Shown here piece after piece: positions 27,936 through 38,067 of a stretch of 64,000 nt of DNA. The notes below the pieces were generated by a model that worked only from the letters and a program-made list of their open reading frames with translations, made no database searches and was not told where the DNA came from. Numbering within the stretch: the first letter of the stretch is position 1; each line of letters opens with the position of its first letter. The DNA is taken from assembly GCF_000238375.3 (NCBI RefSeq), contig NZ_AHBZ03000027.1, positions 62,001-126,000 on the forward strand, read 5' to 3'. The DNA comes from Pseudoalteromonas citrea. Its GTDB lineage: Bacteria; Pseudomonadota; Gammaproteobacteria; Enterobacterales; Alteromonadaceae. Position numbers and translations under genes: made by a program.

Positions 27936-30488
27936 ATGAATTTGTCTTTTAGTCAGTTCTATAATTTGGGCAGTAGCTTTGCAAGATATCAGCTAGCTTT
28001 AAATATGTTATATCAACGACTTGGTGCGGAACATTGCTTAATAGGTAAGTTTGTTGATGGTGATACTAAAGTTGAAACTACGCTTTATATGGTTGAGGGT
28101 AATTGCGTTGATAATATCATTTATGATTTAGAAGGCACACCTTGTAAAGATGCCAAGGGCAGTGAGTCAATTTGCGCTATTGATGATAATTTACAACAAC
28201 TATATGAAACAGATGATATTCTAAAAGTATTAAGTATTGACAGTTATTTAGGGATCACGTTAAGGGCACTCGATCATACACCTATCGGCGTTATGGTCTG
28301 TATGTTTAAGCAGCCTAAAGACATCAGTCAAGCTGAGCAAATGTGGTTTAAAGAGTTAAGCCATTTGGTGGGGGCAGAGCTTAATCATAATTTAGAAGTT
28401 GCGTCGCGAGACCAATTAGTTAAGCTGTTAGCAAAGGGCGAGCGTATCGCCAAACTCAGCTCTTGGACTTGGCGGATCAAGCAAAACAGCCATTGGTTTA
28501 GTGCTGAAATGACCCGTTTAATAAAAGGCGCAGCTCAGGATATCTCAATTGTAGATTTTATGAATAGTCTAGAAGAGAGTGATAAGTATAAACTCCAAGG
28601 GTTATTAGACAAAGTTGCTGCAAGTAAGTTAGATACTTTTGATATTAATGTTTCACATATTAAACGTACTGAATTAAGAGGCTTATTTAGGATAATTGGC
28701 CGTGTCGAGTATTCTGAAGCTCCAGAATCTGAGCGTATTTTCAGCGCTACTGTGCAAGACGTATCTTATATATCGGCATTAAATAAGCAGCTCGAATTAA
28801 CGAATGTTGTGTTTGAGCATGCCACTGAATCCATTATGATCACCGACGCACATAATAAGATTATTATGGTAAATCGAGCTTTTGAGCGACTTACAGGTTA
28901 CACAGGCTATGAGTTGTTAGGGAAAGACCCTGCTATATTGTCTTCTGGTCACCAAGATACGCAATTTTATAACCAAATGTGGCGGCAACTTAATAAAGAA
29001 GGAATGTGGAAGGGAGAAATTTATAATCGACGAAAAAGCGGTCAAGTTTTCCCCGAAGAGCTTACCTTAAGCTTAATTAAGGATGAAGAAGGATCTGTTT
29101 GTAATTATGTGGCGATTTTCCGAGATATTACCGATTGGAAGCGCAATGAAGCTCAGCTTACTTTTTATGCAGACCATGAGCCATTAACTGGGTTACAAAA
29201 TAGGCGTAGTTTTCTAAAAGCGCTTGAAGTAAAAGTATCAGAATCGAGAGCACAGCACCGGTTGTGTTCACTATTATTCATAGGCTTAGATCGATTCAAA
29301 GAAATCAATGATGTTTTTGGCCCGGAGGCAGGAGATAAAGTTTTACTCTCTGCGGCAAAACGGTTAAAAAATGCAGTTCGTGCACAAGATACTGTTAGTC
29401 GCTATGGAGGTGACGAATTTGCAATACTGTTAGACCATACGGATGGTGATAACAGTATGTTAGTTGCTAAGAAGTTGAGTGCCAAATTAGCCCAACCTTA
29501 TGTTTTCAATGACTTAACGATAGAAATTACCGCGAGTACCGGTGTCGCTGTTTTACCGATAGAACAACAAATAACAGCTGCTAATTTAGTACGCAATGCA
29601 GCACACGCGCTAGGCAGTGCTAAGAAACATAGAGTGGGTAGCGTAGCACTTCATAATGCTGCCATTCAAAATGCTTACTTAAATAAAATTAAACTCAGAG
29701 ATAAGTTAAAAGAGGCATTAAAGAGTAAATTGTTAGAGGTACACTACCAGCCAATTGTGGATGCCAAGACAGGTAAAATTCGCAAGTTTGAAGCTTTGAT
29801 ACGATGGTTTGACGAAGAATATGGTGTAGTGTCTCCTGGTCGCTTCATCCCAGTTGCTGAAGAGTTTGGCTTAATTCATTATATTGGGCAGTTTGTGTTA
29901 GAGCAAAGCTGTGAGGATCTGTCGAAAATACATCAAGCAGGCTTTACGGATGTTTCCATCTCTATTAATCGCTCAGTCAATGAATTTAAAAGCACAAATA
30001 ATCAGATAGAGCTTATTAGCGCAGCGATAGAGAAAGCAAATTTACCTTATAACGCAGTTACGATTGAGGTGACTGAGTCGATGGCAACGAATAAATATAC
30101 GTGGCATGTGCTAAGCATATTGCGCTCTAAAGGGGTTAAAGTTGCATTAGATGATTTTTGTACTGGTTATTCATCATTAAGTAATTTGATCGATAATCAA
30201 GTTGATTATGTGAAAATAGATAAGTCATTTGTAGATAGTTTAGTGGCGGACAAGTCAAAACAAGCGATGATAAAATGCCTTGTAGATTTGAGTTCCCAAT
30301 TAAATATTAGAGTGATTGCTGAAGGCGTCGAGCAAAGTGTGCAGTTAGAAATGTTGCAACAATATGGATGTCACAACATTCAAGGCTTTTACTATAGCTG
30401 TGCAAAGCCCATTAAAGAGTGCTTAAATATGCTTTACAGCAGCAAAGACAAAAATGCAAAACGGCGTGAGGTTATTCCAGTAAATTGA
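27936..30488 (+). CDS. GAF/PAS-GGDEF-EAL bifunctional c-di-GMP protein
   Basis: The 850-residue cytoplasmic protein has an N-terminal GAF-like region (about 1-160), a PAS-like segment (about 165-285), a clear PAS (about 290-405, ATESIMITDAHNKIIMVNRAFERLTGY), GGDEF (about 420-580) and EAL (about 590-840). The cyclase loop GGDEF is intact with an RAQD inhibitory site five residues before it. The EAL domain keeps the catalytic set (FEALIRW, EVTESM, ALDDFCTGYSS, YVKIDKSFV, AEGVE), with Cys replacing the usual Gly in DDFG. Both activities are therefore possible. The stop codon TGA is formed across the IS256 junction: T from the target site, GA from the element. Confidence 0.93.
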   Translation: MNLSFSQFYNLGSSFARYQLALNMLYQRLGAEHCLIGKFVDGDTKVETTLYMVEGNCVDNIIYDLEGTPCKDAKGSESICAIDDNLQQLYETDDILKVLSIDSYLGITLRALDHTPIGVMVCMFKQPKDISQAEQMWFKELSHLVGAELNHNLEVASRDQLVKLLAKGERIAKLSSWTWRIKQNSHWFSAEMTRLIKGAAQDISIVDFMNSLEESDKYKLQGLLDKVAASKLDTFDINVSHIKRTELRGLFRIIGRVEYSEAPESERIFSATVQDVSYISALNKQLELTNVVFEHATESIMITDAHNKIIMVNRAFERLTGYTGYELLGKDPAILSSGHQDTQFYNQMWRQLNKEGMWKGEIYNRRKSGQVFPEELTLSLIKDEEGSVCNYVAIFRDITDWKRNEAQLTFYADHEPLTGLQNRRSFLKALEVKVSESRAQHRLCSLLFIGLDRFKEINDVFGPEAGDKVLLSAAKRLKNAVRAQDTVSRYGGDEFAILLDHTDGDNSMLVAKKLSAKLAQPYVFNDLTIEITASTGVAVLPIEQQITAANLVRNAAHALGSAKKHRVGSVALHNAAIQNAYLNKIKLRDKLKEALKSKLLEVHYQPIVDAKTGKIRKFEALIRWFDEEYGVVSPGRFIPVAEEFGLIHYIGQFVLEQSCEDLSKIHQAGFTDVSISINRSVNEFKSTNNQIELISAAIEKANLPYNAVTIEVTESMATNKYTWHVLSILRSKGVKVALDDFCTGYSSLSNLIDNQVDYVKIDKSFVDSLVADKSKQAMIKCLVDLSSQLNIRVIAEGVEQSVQLEMLQQYGCHNIQGFYYSCAKPIKECLNMLYSSKDKNAKRREVIPVN
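30479..30486. repeat. Left 8-bp target-site duplication of the IS256-type element
   Basis: AGTAAATT, repeated exactly at 31794-31801 on the other side of the element. Confidence 0.9.
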
Positions 30489-31793
30489 GCCTGTAATTTA
30501 AATTGTGTATCTGCTTATAATTAAGCCAGTAATGGCTGAGGATAAGCAATATGGATAAGAAAGCTCTAGAAGCCTTCGCTCGCGAAGCAGCTAAGTCGAT
30601 TAAGACTCCTTCTGATCTTGATGACTTTAGGAAAATGTTAACCAAGGTGACGGTTGAGACAGCCTTAAATGCTGAACTTAATGAGCACCTCGGTTACGAA
30701 AAAAACTCACCAACTAACGATAGTAACAGTCGAAATGGCTACTCATCTAAACGCCTAATTACAGACGATGGTGAGATCCAGTTAGAAGTCCCTCGTGACC
30801 GTGACGCGTCCTTTGAACCCAAGCTTGTTCGTAAACATCAAACCCGATTTCAATCGATGGACGACAAGATCTTAAGCCTATATGCCAAAGGAATGACCAC
30901 CCGTGAAATCGTCGCAACATTCAAAGAAATGTACGATGCGGATATCTCCGCCAGTCTAATATCTAAAGTTACAGATGCTGTTTTAGAACAAGTGGTTGAG
31001 TGGCAATCTCGCCCGCTTGATACGGTCTATCCCATCGTTTATCTCGATTGCATCGTCGTGAAAGTACGCCAGAATAAACAGGTTATCAACAAAGCCATTT
31101 ATCTCGCACTTGGCGTAAATATGGAAGGTCAGAAAGAACTTCTTGGGATGTGGATGTCCGAAACCGAAGGAGCGAAGTTCTGGCTTAGCGTGCTCACCGA
31201 ACTTCAAAATCGAGGCGTGAATGATATCCTCATCGCGTGTGTAGATGGCCTGAAGGGCTTTCCTGATGCCATCAACGCTGTTTATCCAAAAACTCAAATT
31301 CAGCTCTGTATCGTACACATGGTGCGAAACTCAATGAAATACGTCCCATGGAAAGACTACAAGGCAATTACCGCTGACTTAAAAGAAATCTATCAAGCAA
31401 CAACGGAAGATGAAGCCCTGTTGGCGTTAGAGCACTTTGGTGATAAATGGGATGAAAAGTACCCTCAAATCAGCCGCTCCTGGACGGCTCATTGGGATAA
31501 TCTCAATACTCTATTTAGCTACCCTCAAGATATTCGTAAAGCTATCTACACGACAAATGCTATTGAATCTCTGAACAGTGTGATCAGAAAAGCGACCAAG
31601 AAACGTAAACTGTTCCCGACAGATGAATCCGCTAGCAAGGTGGTGTACTTAGCGATAATGGATGCTTCCAAGAGGTGGACAATGCCTATTCATAACTGGA
31701 AGCAAGCTCTAAACCGTTTTATGATTATGTTTGAAGACCGACTAACTGAATACTTGTAACTAAGAGCAGTTACACAGAATTATTTACAGGGTC
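30487..31793 (+). mobile_element. IS256-family insertion sequence, complete (about 1.31 kb)
   Basis: The element is bounded by imperfect terminal inverted repeats. The left end (30487-30515) begins GAGCCTGTAA and the right end (31765-31793, read inward) begins GACCCTGTAA, with about 22 of 29 positions identical and a shared TGTGTA..CTGCT further in. An identical 8-bp AGTAAATT flanks both ends. Eight-base duplications are usual for IS256. It carries one intact transposase gene. Intact ends, intact gene and perfect duplication suggest a recent insertion. Confidence 0.95.
30551..31759 (+). CDS. IS256 family (Mutator-type) transposase
   Basis: The 402-residue DDE transposase has a typical length for the family. 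It has the N-terminal region ETALNAELNEHLGYE and RNGYSSK, and the VPRDRDASFEP block. The catalytic residues are D166 (VYLDCIVV), D232 (CVDGLKGFPDAI) and E339 (TNAIESLN), with the C-IVHMVRNS segment between. No frameshift or stop is present, so it is probably functional. GAGG lies 9 nt before the ATG. Codon use is somewhat less AT-rich than in neighbouring genes, fitting a mobile origin. Confidence 0.97.
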   Translation: MDKKALEAFAREAAKSIKTPSDLDDFRKMLTKVTVETALNAELNEHLGYEKNSPTNDSNSRNGYSSKRLITDDGEIQLEVPRDRDASFEPKLVRKHQTRFQSMDDKILSLYAKGMTTREIVATFKEMYDADISASLISKVTDAVLEQVVEWQSRPLDTVYPIVYLDCIVVKVRQNKQVINKAIYLALGVNMEGQKELLGMWMSETEGAKFWLSVLTELQNRGVNDILIACVDGLKGFPDAINAVYPKTQIQLCIVHMVRNSMKYVPWKDYKAITADLKEIYQATTEDEALLALEHFGDKWDEKYPQISRSWTAHWDNLNTLFSYPQDIRKAIYTTNAIESLNSVIRKATKKRKLFPTDESASKVVYLAIMDASKRWTMPIHNWKQALNRFMIMFEDRLTEYL

Positions 31794-32428
31794 AGTAAAT
31801 TGAGTTTAATAGCTTTAAGCGTTGCTTGTGTTCTATCTCGAACATTTAGCTTTGAAAGTATATTTGAGACATGATTACGCACAGTGCCCTCTGCATTAAA
31901 TATTTTTGCGGAAATCTCTTTATTTGATAGTCCGTCTACTATCAAGCTTAATATTTGACGCTCTTTATGCGTTAAATCTATATTGGGTTCTGCAGTTTGT
32001 TGGCGATTCGCCTTTATGAGTTGTTGCGTTAGGGAATTCTGTAATACGGTTTCCCCTTGGTTCACTCGGGTGATCGCATCGACAAGCATTTCTAGTGAAA
32101 CATCTTTTAGTAGATATCCACACGCCCCAGCTTCCATACCGCCGATCAGGAATTCATCTTCGTTAAATGTCGTTAGAATGAGGCACTTTAAATGAGTGTG
32201 GTGTTGCTGCAGCGTACGTAATACATCAAGCCCAGTGCCATCTGGCATGCGCATATCTAACAGCACGATATCGGCATCAATATCATTGTTGGCAAGCTTT
32301 GATAAAAAGGTGTTGCCACTGTGAGATTCCCCTGTCACACAAATAGATTCTGTAAGTTGTAAGAGAGCGGTCATCCCTTGTCTGACTAAACATTGATCGT
32401 CAACTAAATGTACTTTTATCTTATCCAT
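31784..32428 (-). CDS. NarL/LuxR-type response regulator
   Basis: The 214-residue protein has a receiver domain (1-120; acidic pair D10/D11, phospho-acceptor D58 in LLDMRMPDG, switch Thr in LTTFNEDE, Lys in LLKDVS). A LuxR-type HTH follows (LTHKERQILSLIVDGLSNKEISAKIFNAEGTVRNHVSNIL). It is the partner of the overlapping kinase gene (8-bp overlap). The last residues are encoded by the IS256 right end: T-L-stop come from the element, where the ancestral frame would have read E-stop. The domain itself is not affected. Targets are unknown. Confidence 0.93.
   Translation of the reverse strand: MDKIKVHLVDDQCLVRQGMTALLQLTESICVTGESHSGNTFLSKLANNDIDADIVLLDMRMPDGTGLDVLRTLQQHHTHLKCLILTTFNEDEFLIGGMEAGACGYLLKDVSLEMLVDAITRVNQGETVLQNSLTQQLIKANRQQTAEPNIDLTHKERQILSLIVDGLSNKEISAKIFNAEGTVRNHVSNILSKLNVRDRTQATLKAIKLNLLTL
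31794..31801. repeat. Right 8-bp target-site duplication of the IS256-type element
   Basis: AGTAAATT, identical to 30479-30486. Confidence 0.9.
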
Positions 32429-33515
32429 GCGGTACTCTTATTTTTATATGAAACCCTGTTTCTTTGTTGTTTATACTGCACTTGCCTCCAAGTGCTTGAA
32501 CGCGCTCATGCATACCAGTTAGACCGTTCCCAAGTGTGAATTGGTTGTTTTTTGCCCCGTTATCATACAAGTGTAAAATGAGCTGCTCGGCCTGAGAGGT
32601 AATCTCAATAGTAAACTGTGTCGCTTGAGCATACTTTAGAGTATTTGTAATTGCTTCTTGGCAACACCGCAAAACACAATGTGCAACCTTTAAGTTCGTA
32701 CATGTAAATTGCTTTGGAATTTTGGTGATTACAGCGATCCGAGGCGTTTTTTCAGCCAGCTCTATTAATGTACTGGGTAAGTCTAGATGATCTTCGGTTC
32801 GTTTTTGACTGACAACATTTCTGGTCGTATCAAGTGCCGCCTTTGCTTGCTCGTAGCAAAGAGTTATTTGTTGCGCGCTTTGTGTTCGACGAGCAATATC
32901 TAGATTAATTATTAGTGAGGTGAGTGTATGACCTACATTATCATGTAGCTCACGCGCTAGTTTTAGTCTTTCATCATGAGCAGCCGCATTGGCAAGTAAG
33001 CTATGAGCCGCTTCAAGTTGGGTGTTGCTAAGAGTGAGCGCCTCTTTGGCATTCTTTTCACTGAGCATTTTTTGGGTGAGCATTAGCGCAAAACAGTGAA
33101 ATGCAATAAAGGTGGTGGTGTTGACGATATCCCAGCCAGCTTGCCATATCAAAAATTGTATAAGTAGATAAATACTATGGATGACAATAATATAGCCAAT
33201 ACAAAATATAACAGGTGTATGGAACGCGAAAATTGAGGTCATCATCACACTGTAAATGAGATACAAGTAACTATTTGACATCATCATTAAGCAAATAACT
33301 AATCCAATTGAGATTGCAATTAATGTGTAATTTAGTCGATGGTTTTTGTTCGGAACATCATTAATAATGATCAACATTGTTATCAGAAATAAGCCATGAA
33401 TGGTTGCAATAGCAAAAAGTAGAGTGGGCTCTTGTATTCCTATAGTGCTGGGTAATGCGACTGTAAGCCAAGTAAATAAGACCGTTGCAAGGGATGACTT
33501 TTGTATTCTGAGCAT
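32421..33515 (-). CDS. Membrane sensor histidine kinase, HisKA_3 (NarX/DesK type)
   Basis: The 364-residue protein has an N-terminal membrane domain of about six helices (residues 10-150) with almost no extracytoplasmic loops, as in DesK-like kinases. A coiled linker (151-180) and the dimerisation/phospho-acceptor block LARELHDNVGHTLTSL (His191) follow. The short C-terminal ATPase domain ends with NGLTGMHERVQALGG. It should phosphorylate the NarL-type regulator encoded immediately downstream, whose start overlaps this gene by 8 bp. The absence of a periplasmic sensor suggests that it senses the membrane or a membrane-soluble signal. Confidence 0.9.
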   Translation of the reverse strand: MLRIQKSSLATVLFTWLTVALPSTIGIQEPTLLFAIATIHGLFLITMLIIINDVPNKNHRLNYTLIAISIGLVICLMMMSNSYLYLIYSVMMTSIFAFHTPVIFCIGYIIVIHSIYLLIQFLIWQAGWDIVNTTTFIAFHCFALMLTQKMLSEKNAKEALTLSNTQLEAAHSLLANAAAHDERLKLARELHDNVGHTLTSLIINLDIARRTQSAQQITLCYEQAKAALDTTRNVVSQKRTEDHLDLPSTLIELAEKTPRIAVITKIPKQFTCTNLKVAHCVLRCCQEAITNTLKYAQATQFTIEITSQAEQLILHLYDNGAKNNQFTLGNGLTGMHERVQALGGKCSINNKETGFHIKIRVPHG

Positions 33516-33711
33516 AACTTTTTTGATTGATTATAACTATCTGGGTACAGAATTGCTAGGCAATATACCGCACATTAAGAACACCACTAATGGATTAAGA
33601 TATAGGTTTGGTTTTGCCACAGGTCATTCTTTAAATAAAATGTGATGGACTACCTTATGAGCTGTTGTGTTGTTATACACAGTAAAGTGAGAAAAGGCTA
33701 ATTAAGTAGAG

Positions 33712-33733
33712 CTGCGCGCCTTTTGACGCGCAG
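33712..33733 (-). terminator. Hairpin after hemH
   Basis: CTGCGCG and CGCGCAG arms with an 8-base loop, 16 bp after the hemH stop codon. The T-rich stretch after it on the minus strand is weak (CTCTACTT). Confidence 0.5.
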
Positions 33734-33748
33734 TATTTGTTTACAGTT

Positions 33749-34768
33749 TTACAATAATGTTTTCACTACGTCATAAAGTGCGTCGATGTGGTCGTCTCTT
33801 TCGTTTAAAGCGGGAATATAGCGGTATTGCTCGCCGCCCGCGTGCTCAAAAATCTCGCGGTTTTCTTCTTCTAACTCTTCGAGAGTTTCTAGGCAATCAG
33901 CGCTAAATGCCGGGCTTACAATCGCGATATTTTTAATACCTTGCTTAGGGAAGTCAGTTAGAGTGGCATCAGTATAGGGCTTGAGCCACTCCGCTTTACC
34001 AAAGCGACTTTGGAAAGTGGTGATGACCAGATCTTTATCAATGCCCAGTTCTTTGACCACTAGATTGGTGGTTTGGTGGCACAGGCAATGATACGGGTCG
34101 CCATTGGTTAAAAATTGTTTTGGCATACCATGATATGAAAATACGATTTTTTCAGGGGTACCATGTTCTTTGAGATTTTCTGCAATGGATGCCGCAAGCG
34201 CAGTGATATATTTAGGTGTTTTGTGATACCCGTTGATGAAGTGCAACTCAGGTACCCACCGCCACTTTTTGAGCACGGATGCAACTGCGTCAAATGTAGA
34301 GCCTGTCGTAGGACTTGAGTATTGCGGATATAATGGTAAAACAATTATTCGAGTCAAGCCTTTATCACGCAGGGCTTCTAGCCCAGATTCAATCGATGGG
34401 TTTCCGTATCGCATTGCCATAACGACTTCTGTATTCTCGTAACCCATAGATTTAATAAGTTGTGATAATTTATCAGCCTGCTGCTGTGTGGTATGCACTA
34501 AAGGTGAGCCATTGTCGGTCCAAATTGACGCATAAGCTTTCGCTGACTTTTTTGGTCGTACCCGAAGGATAATACCATGGAGTATCATTAGCCATATTAG
34601 TCGTGGGATTTCCACGATACGAGGGTCTGATAAAAATTCAGCCAAATAAACTCGCAGTGCTTTTGCCGTAGGCGCGTCAGGACTGCCTAAATTGGTGACT
34701 AAGATCCCTGTTTTTTGATTGAATCGTTGGTCGTGCGGATTGTCTGTTATAGCCGAAAAACGGGACAC
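33749..34768 (-). CDS. hemH: Ferrochelatase
   Basis: The 339-residue enzyme inserts Fe2+ into protoporphyrin IX, the last step of haem synthesis. Family features are GILVTNLGSPDAPT near the start, YRYGNPSIESGL-like MAMRYGNPSI, the metal/porphyrin-site segment LPLYPQYSSPTTGS, the catalytic histidine in FSYHGMPKQFL, and the acidic block PAFSADCLETLEELEEENRE. It ends with IPALNERDDHIDAL. Length is normal for bacteria. It is divergent from the Aer-like receptor and lies next to the haem-protein (H-NOX) locus. Confidence 0.96.
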   Translation of the reverse strand: MSRFSAITDNPHDQRFNQKTGILVTNLGSPDAPTAKALRVYLAEFLSDPRIVEIPRLIWLMILHGIILRVRPKKSAKAYASIWTDNGSPLVHTTQQQADKLSQLIKSMGYENTEVVMAMRYGNPSIESGLEALRDKGLTRIIVLPLYPQYSSPTTGSTFDAVASVLKKWRWVPELHFINGYHKTPKYITALAASIAENLKEHGTPEKIVFSYHGMPKQFLTNGDPYHCLCHQTTNLVVKELGIDKDLVITTFQSRFGKAEWLKPYTDATLTDFPKQGIKNIAIVSPAFSADCLETLEELEEENREIFEHAGGEQYRYIPALNERDDHIDALYDVVKTLL

Positions 34769-35105
34769 GCATAGCTCCTTAAAGCATATTATTAATGCAG
34801 ATTTGAGAGTGTAGTAGATCAGTGAACTAAATCACCTGACCTATTTATAATTTTACAAGATTATTAGTACGTACGTCACTGAAAAGTGGATCTATTCTAA
34901 TGAATTATATAAAATGGCAATAGATTATTCATTCTTTAGTCTTATTTTCGAAACATTTCACCTTGTCGGCCTTGCATGCTATCTGTGATACACGTAATTT
35001 CTCGACTCTTTTTCGTATTTCATATCATATTTTTAGTGCTGCTGCGTCGTCACAATAATGAATTTAAAGATACGTTGTTATTGTTTTTAGCCTTAAAGGG
35101 GATTT
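34769..35105. other. Gene-free region between hemH and the Aer-like receptor
   Basis: This 337-bp AT-rich divergent spacer must hold promoters for both genes. I find no convincing hairpin, long palindrome or recognisable operator. An AAAGGGG ribosome site closes it on the receptor side. Confidence 0.5.
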
Positions 35106-36656
35106 ATGCGTCTGAATCAACCTATCACAAATACAGAGCAAACTTTTGATAAGCATACAAAGCTCATTTCCGTGACTGATTTACAGGGGAATATTGTTGA
35201 TTGTAATGAAGCATTTGTTTCAGTCAGTGGTTTTATGCGTGAAGAATTAATTGGTCAACCTCATAATCTTGTGAGGCACCCGGATATGCCTGCACTTGCT
35301 TTCGAAACCATGTGGAAGCAACTAAAAGCGGGAAAAGCGTGGATGGGGTTGGTGAAGAACAGGTGTAAGAATGGTGATTTTTACTGGGTTGATGCCTATG
35401 TAACACCGGTTACAGAAAATGGCAGGGTAATTGGTTATGAATCAGTTCGCACCTTGCCTGAACGTGCAATGGTTGAACGTGCTCAAGCTTTATATTCGTC
35501 GATTAACGCTGGTAATAAAACTCCCTATAAACTGCCAAAGCTAAGAGCTATTTGGCCTGTTTTTATGGTTTTATCCGCAATTCTTATCTGGTTTTATTTA
35601 TCACAAAGTGCAGCGTTCATTTGGCTTGTTATGAATTGCTTAGGCTTAAGTAGTTACAATCTATGGCGGGATAATGAGCAGTTATCTCGGTTAGAGGATT
35701 CGTTATCCCATAGCTTTTGTGATGAGGTTGCAACACAGGTTTATACTACTTGGGAAGGTAAAATGGCGCAGATCCAAGTGAGGTTATTAAGTGAGAAAGC
35801 GCATTTGGATACGGTGATCACGCGAATTGAAAACTCTGCAAAAGAAGTGGCGCGTGGGGCTGATAGTTCACTGGTTGGGGCTAGTGAGTCTTATGCTAAG
35901 TTGCAACAGCAGCAGCTTGAAACAGAGCAAGTAGCGACTGCAATGAATGAAATGAGCACCACAATTAATGATGTATCAAGTCATGTTCAGTCAACGGCGA
36001 ATGAGGCATTGAGCTCTCTGCAGTTAGCCAATGAAAGCGCTGATGTCGGAAAAGTGACAAAAAAGGCAATTTTAGAGCTAGGTAGCACAGTCGGTCTTAT
36101 TCGTGATTCGGTATTAGGGGTATCTAAGCAAACTGCTCGTATCGCAGATGTTGCTCAAATTATAGAGCAAATTGCCGAGCAAACGAACCTACTGGCTTTA
36201 AATGCCGCGATAGAAGCGGCACGTGCCGGAGAGCAAGGTCGAGGGTTTGCTGTTGTTGCCGATGAAGTGAGGCATTTAGCGCAACGCACACAGCAGTCGA
36301 CACAGGAAATTCACACCATCATTCATGAACTAACGCAAAGTACGCAACATTCTGTGGAGATTGCTCAGCGTGGGCAAAGTGAATCCCAGTTTGGCATTGA
36401 GCAGTTAGAAAAAAGTACAGATATGTTAGAAAAAATTAATGGGGCAATTGAAAATATTAATGATATGTCTATGCAAATCGCTACGTCTGTAGAAGAGCAA
36501 GCAGCTGTTTCTGATGATATTAATCAACAAGTAGTGAATATAGCATCATTGGCAAATACCAGTTTAGACAGTGCTGACAAAGTAAAACATGTTAGTCAGA
36601 ACTTAACCGTGGTTGCCAATGATATGTATGAATTAGTTGTTCGTTTTAAGCGTTAG
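35106..36656 (+). CDS. Aer-like PAS methyl-accepting chemotaxis protein
   Basis: The 516-residue protein has an N-terminal Aer-type PAS domain (about 18-120; [51 protein letters not shown]). This type binds FAD in Aer and reports redox or oxygen status from the cytoplasm. A hydrophobic hairpin (about 150-195) anchors it, and no periplasmic domain exists. The C-terminal signalling domain contains the conserved hairpin tip [32 protein letters not shown]. Its stop codon overlaps the end of the convergent degenerate HD-GYP regulator by 4 bp. Confidence 0.93.
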   Translation: MRLNQPITNTEQTFDKHTKLISVTDLQGNIVDCNEAFVSVSGFMREELIGQPHNLVRHPDMPALAFETMWKQLKAGKAWMGLVKNRCKNGDFYWVDAYVTPVTENGRVIGYESVRTLPERAMVERAQALYSSINAGNKTPYKLPKLRAIWPVFMVLSAILIWFYLSQSAAFIWLVMNCLGLSSYNLWRDNEQLSRLEDSLSHSFCDEVATQVYTTWEGKMAQIQVRLLSEKAHLDTVITRIENSAKEVARGADSSLVGASESYAKLQQQQLETEQVATAMNEMSTTINDVSSHVQSTANEALSSLQLANESADVGKVTKKAILELGSTVGLIRDSVLGVSKQTARIADVAQIIEQIAEQTNLLALNAAIEAARAGEQGRGFAVVADEVRHLAQRTQQSTQEIHTIIHELTQSTQHSVEIAQRGQSESQFGIEQLEKSTDMLEKINGAIENINDMSMQIATSVEEQAAVSDDINQQVVNIASLANTSLDSADKVKHVSQNLTVVANDMYELVVRFKR

Positions 36657-37975
36657 TCATCTTTTATCATTATTCTAAACGGCGTGGGCTTTTGAGTTTC
36701 AAGTTGCTGTAACTTGGCAATTGATTTTTCATTAAATTGATGGCCTTTTGGCAGCAACATGATCCCTTTATGACTGTGAATAGCAAGCCCTAGGACCATA
36801 CCTGGTTTGAGTTGCTTAGATGTGAGTATATCCATGGAGCGTACATTGTCAGATTGTACGTTTGCTTTATCGTTAAGTGTTGCTTCAAAGGCTTGTACCA
36901 CCTTGGGGTGGTAAAAGTTGCCACTGTACATTTTTATCAGTTCTAACGCATCAGAAAGCCTTTGCTCATCTGGCTTTTGACTTAACTCTATGTTTTGCCA
37001 ATAGTCTCTAGCGACTGATAAAATATGGGCACATATTGGGATATCGTTGCCTTTTAGCCCTTTAGGAATACCGTTGCCGTTATATTTTTCAAACTGATGA
37101 TATATGGCTTCAGCCACTTCGCTAAGGTGTTGCGCTGGCATAAGCATTAATTGGGCAGTGGCAGGGTGGGTGTAAAATAACTTTCGTTGCTGTTCGTTTA
37201 GTTGAGTTGTCGGTACTTTATACAAAGCCGGGTCCATGGCCAATAAGCCGACTTGTGCTAAATACCCAGACATATTTGCCATTTCGATTAGCTTATCACT
37301 GAGCTTTAAAGCTTTTGCTATTTGTAAGCAACTGGTTGCGATATTTTTTGCCAGTTGTGCGTCTAAATTGGGATTCGCATTGATAAAGTTATATAACAAT
37401 TCTACTGTTGCTTTGTGATCACTGCGTTCATGTTCGTTGGCTGCTTCAAGTTGTTTGAGCACTTGACGAATTTGTTTTGTCCTTTTTTCAACGAGCAGTT
37501 CGAGTGAACCATTAAGCTCTTTGAGTTGATTATTTTGTTCGATCACGTGTTTCTGTAAAGCTTGGTTATGCTTTTTGAGTTTATATTTTTCTACACCTTG
37601 TTCAATGAGGTAAATCAGTCGTTGGTTTTGCCAAGGCTTTTTAACATAGGCGTGAATTTCTCCTTGGTTTACAGCATTAACTGTCGAGATCAGATCTGAG
37701 TAGCCAGTAAGTAATATTCGCTGTGTATCAGGGGCTAATTTTTTTGCCTTTTCTAAAAACTCTGCACCATTCATATTTGGCATCCGCATATCACTAATTA
37801 TGAGAGCAAATTCCTGCTTCGACAGAGCCTCAAGGGCCTCTGCACCTTCTGTAAAAGGCATTGCTTGTAATTTGTGATGACGGAGTAAGCGAACCAAAGC
37901 TCGTAGTACACTTGGTTCATCGTCTAAACACATTATTTGTATCGGTGTACTTGTAAACTCTTCAAAATCTTCCAT
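36653..37975 (-). CDS. Response regulator with degenerate HD-GYP output domain (HnoD-like)
   Basis: The 440-residue protein has a receiver domain (residues 12-130; phospho-acceptor D62 in [10 protein letters not shown], Thr90, Lys112/113), a coiled coil (about 135-180), an HD-GYP-like domain (about 190-375) and a C-terminal extension seen in RpfG-type proteins ([13 protein letters not shown]...LLPKGH). The HD metal motif is lost (LHDIG is replaced by LAQVG, 239-243) and GYP reads GIP (302-304), so phosphodiesterase activity is unlikely. In Shewanella oneidensis, HnoD of the NO/H-NOX network is also a receiver plus degenerate HD-GYP that tunes a c-di-GMP phosphodiesterase. The divergent start is 92 bp from the H-NOX operon. 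Confidence 0.85.
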   Translation of the reverse strand: MEDFEEFTSTPIQIMCLDDEPSVLRALVRLLRHHKLQAMPFTEGAEALEALSKQEFALIISDMRMPNMNGAEFLEKAKKLAPDTQRILLTGYSDLISTVNAVNQGEIHAYVKKPWQNQRLIYLIEQGVEKYKLKKHNQALQKHVIEQNNQLKELNGSLELLVEKRTKQIRQVLKQLEAANEHERSDHKATVELLYNFINANPNLDAQLAKNIATSCLQIAKALKLSDKLIEMANMSGYLAQVGLLAMDPALYKVPTTQLNEQQRKLFYTHPATAQLMLMPAQHLSEVAEAIYHQFEKYNGNGIPKGLKGNDIPICAHILSVARDYWQNIELSQKPDEQRLSDALELIKMYSGNFYHPKVVQAFEATLNDKANVQSDNVRSMDILTSKQLKPGMVLGLAIHSHKGIMLLPKGHQFNEKSIAKLQQLETQKPTPFRIMIKDD

Positions 37976-38067
37976 TTAAAAACAGCGCATTAGATGAGTA
38001 TGTATGTTGGTAAATTTAGACTAAGCTGTAGGTATAAACAAATACTTTGTGGCTGCGGATGTAATGA

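Noticed and set aside
30983-31318. Minus-strand frame of 111 codons inside the IS256 transposase gene
   Set aside because: It is an antisense shadow of an intact, recognisable transposase gene.
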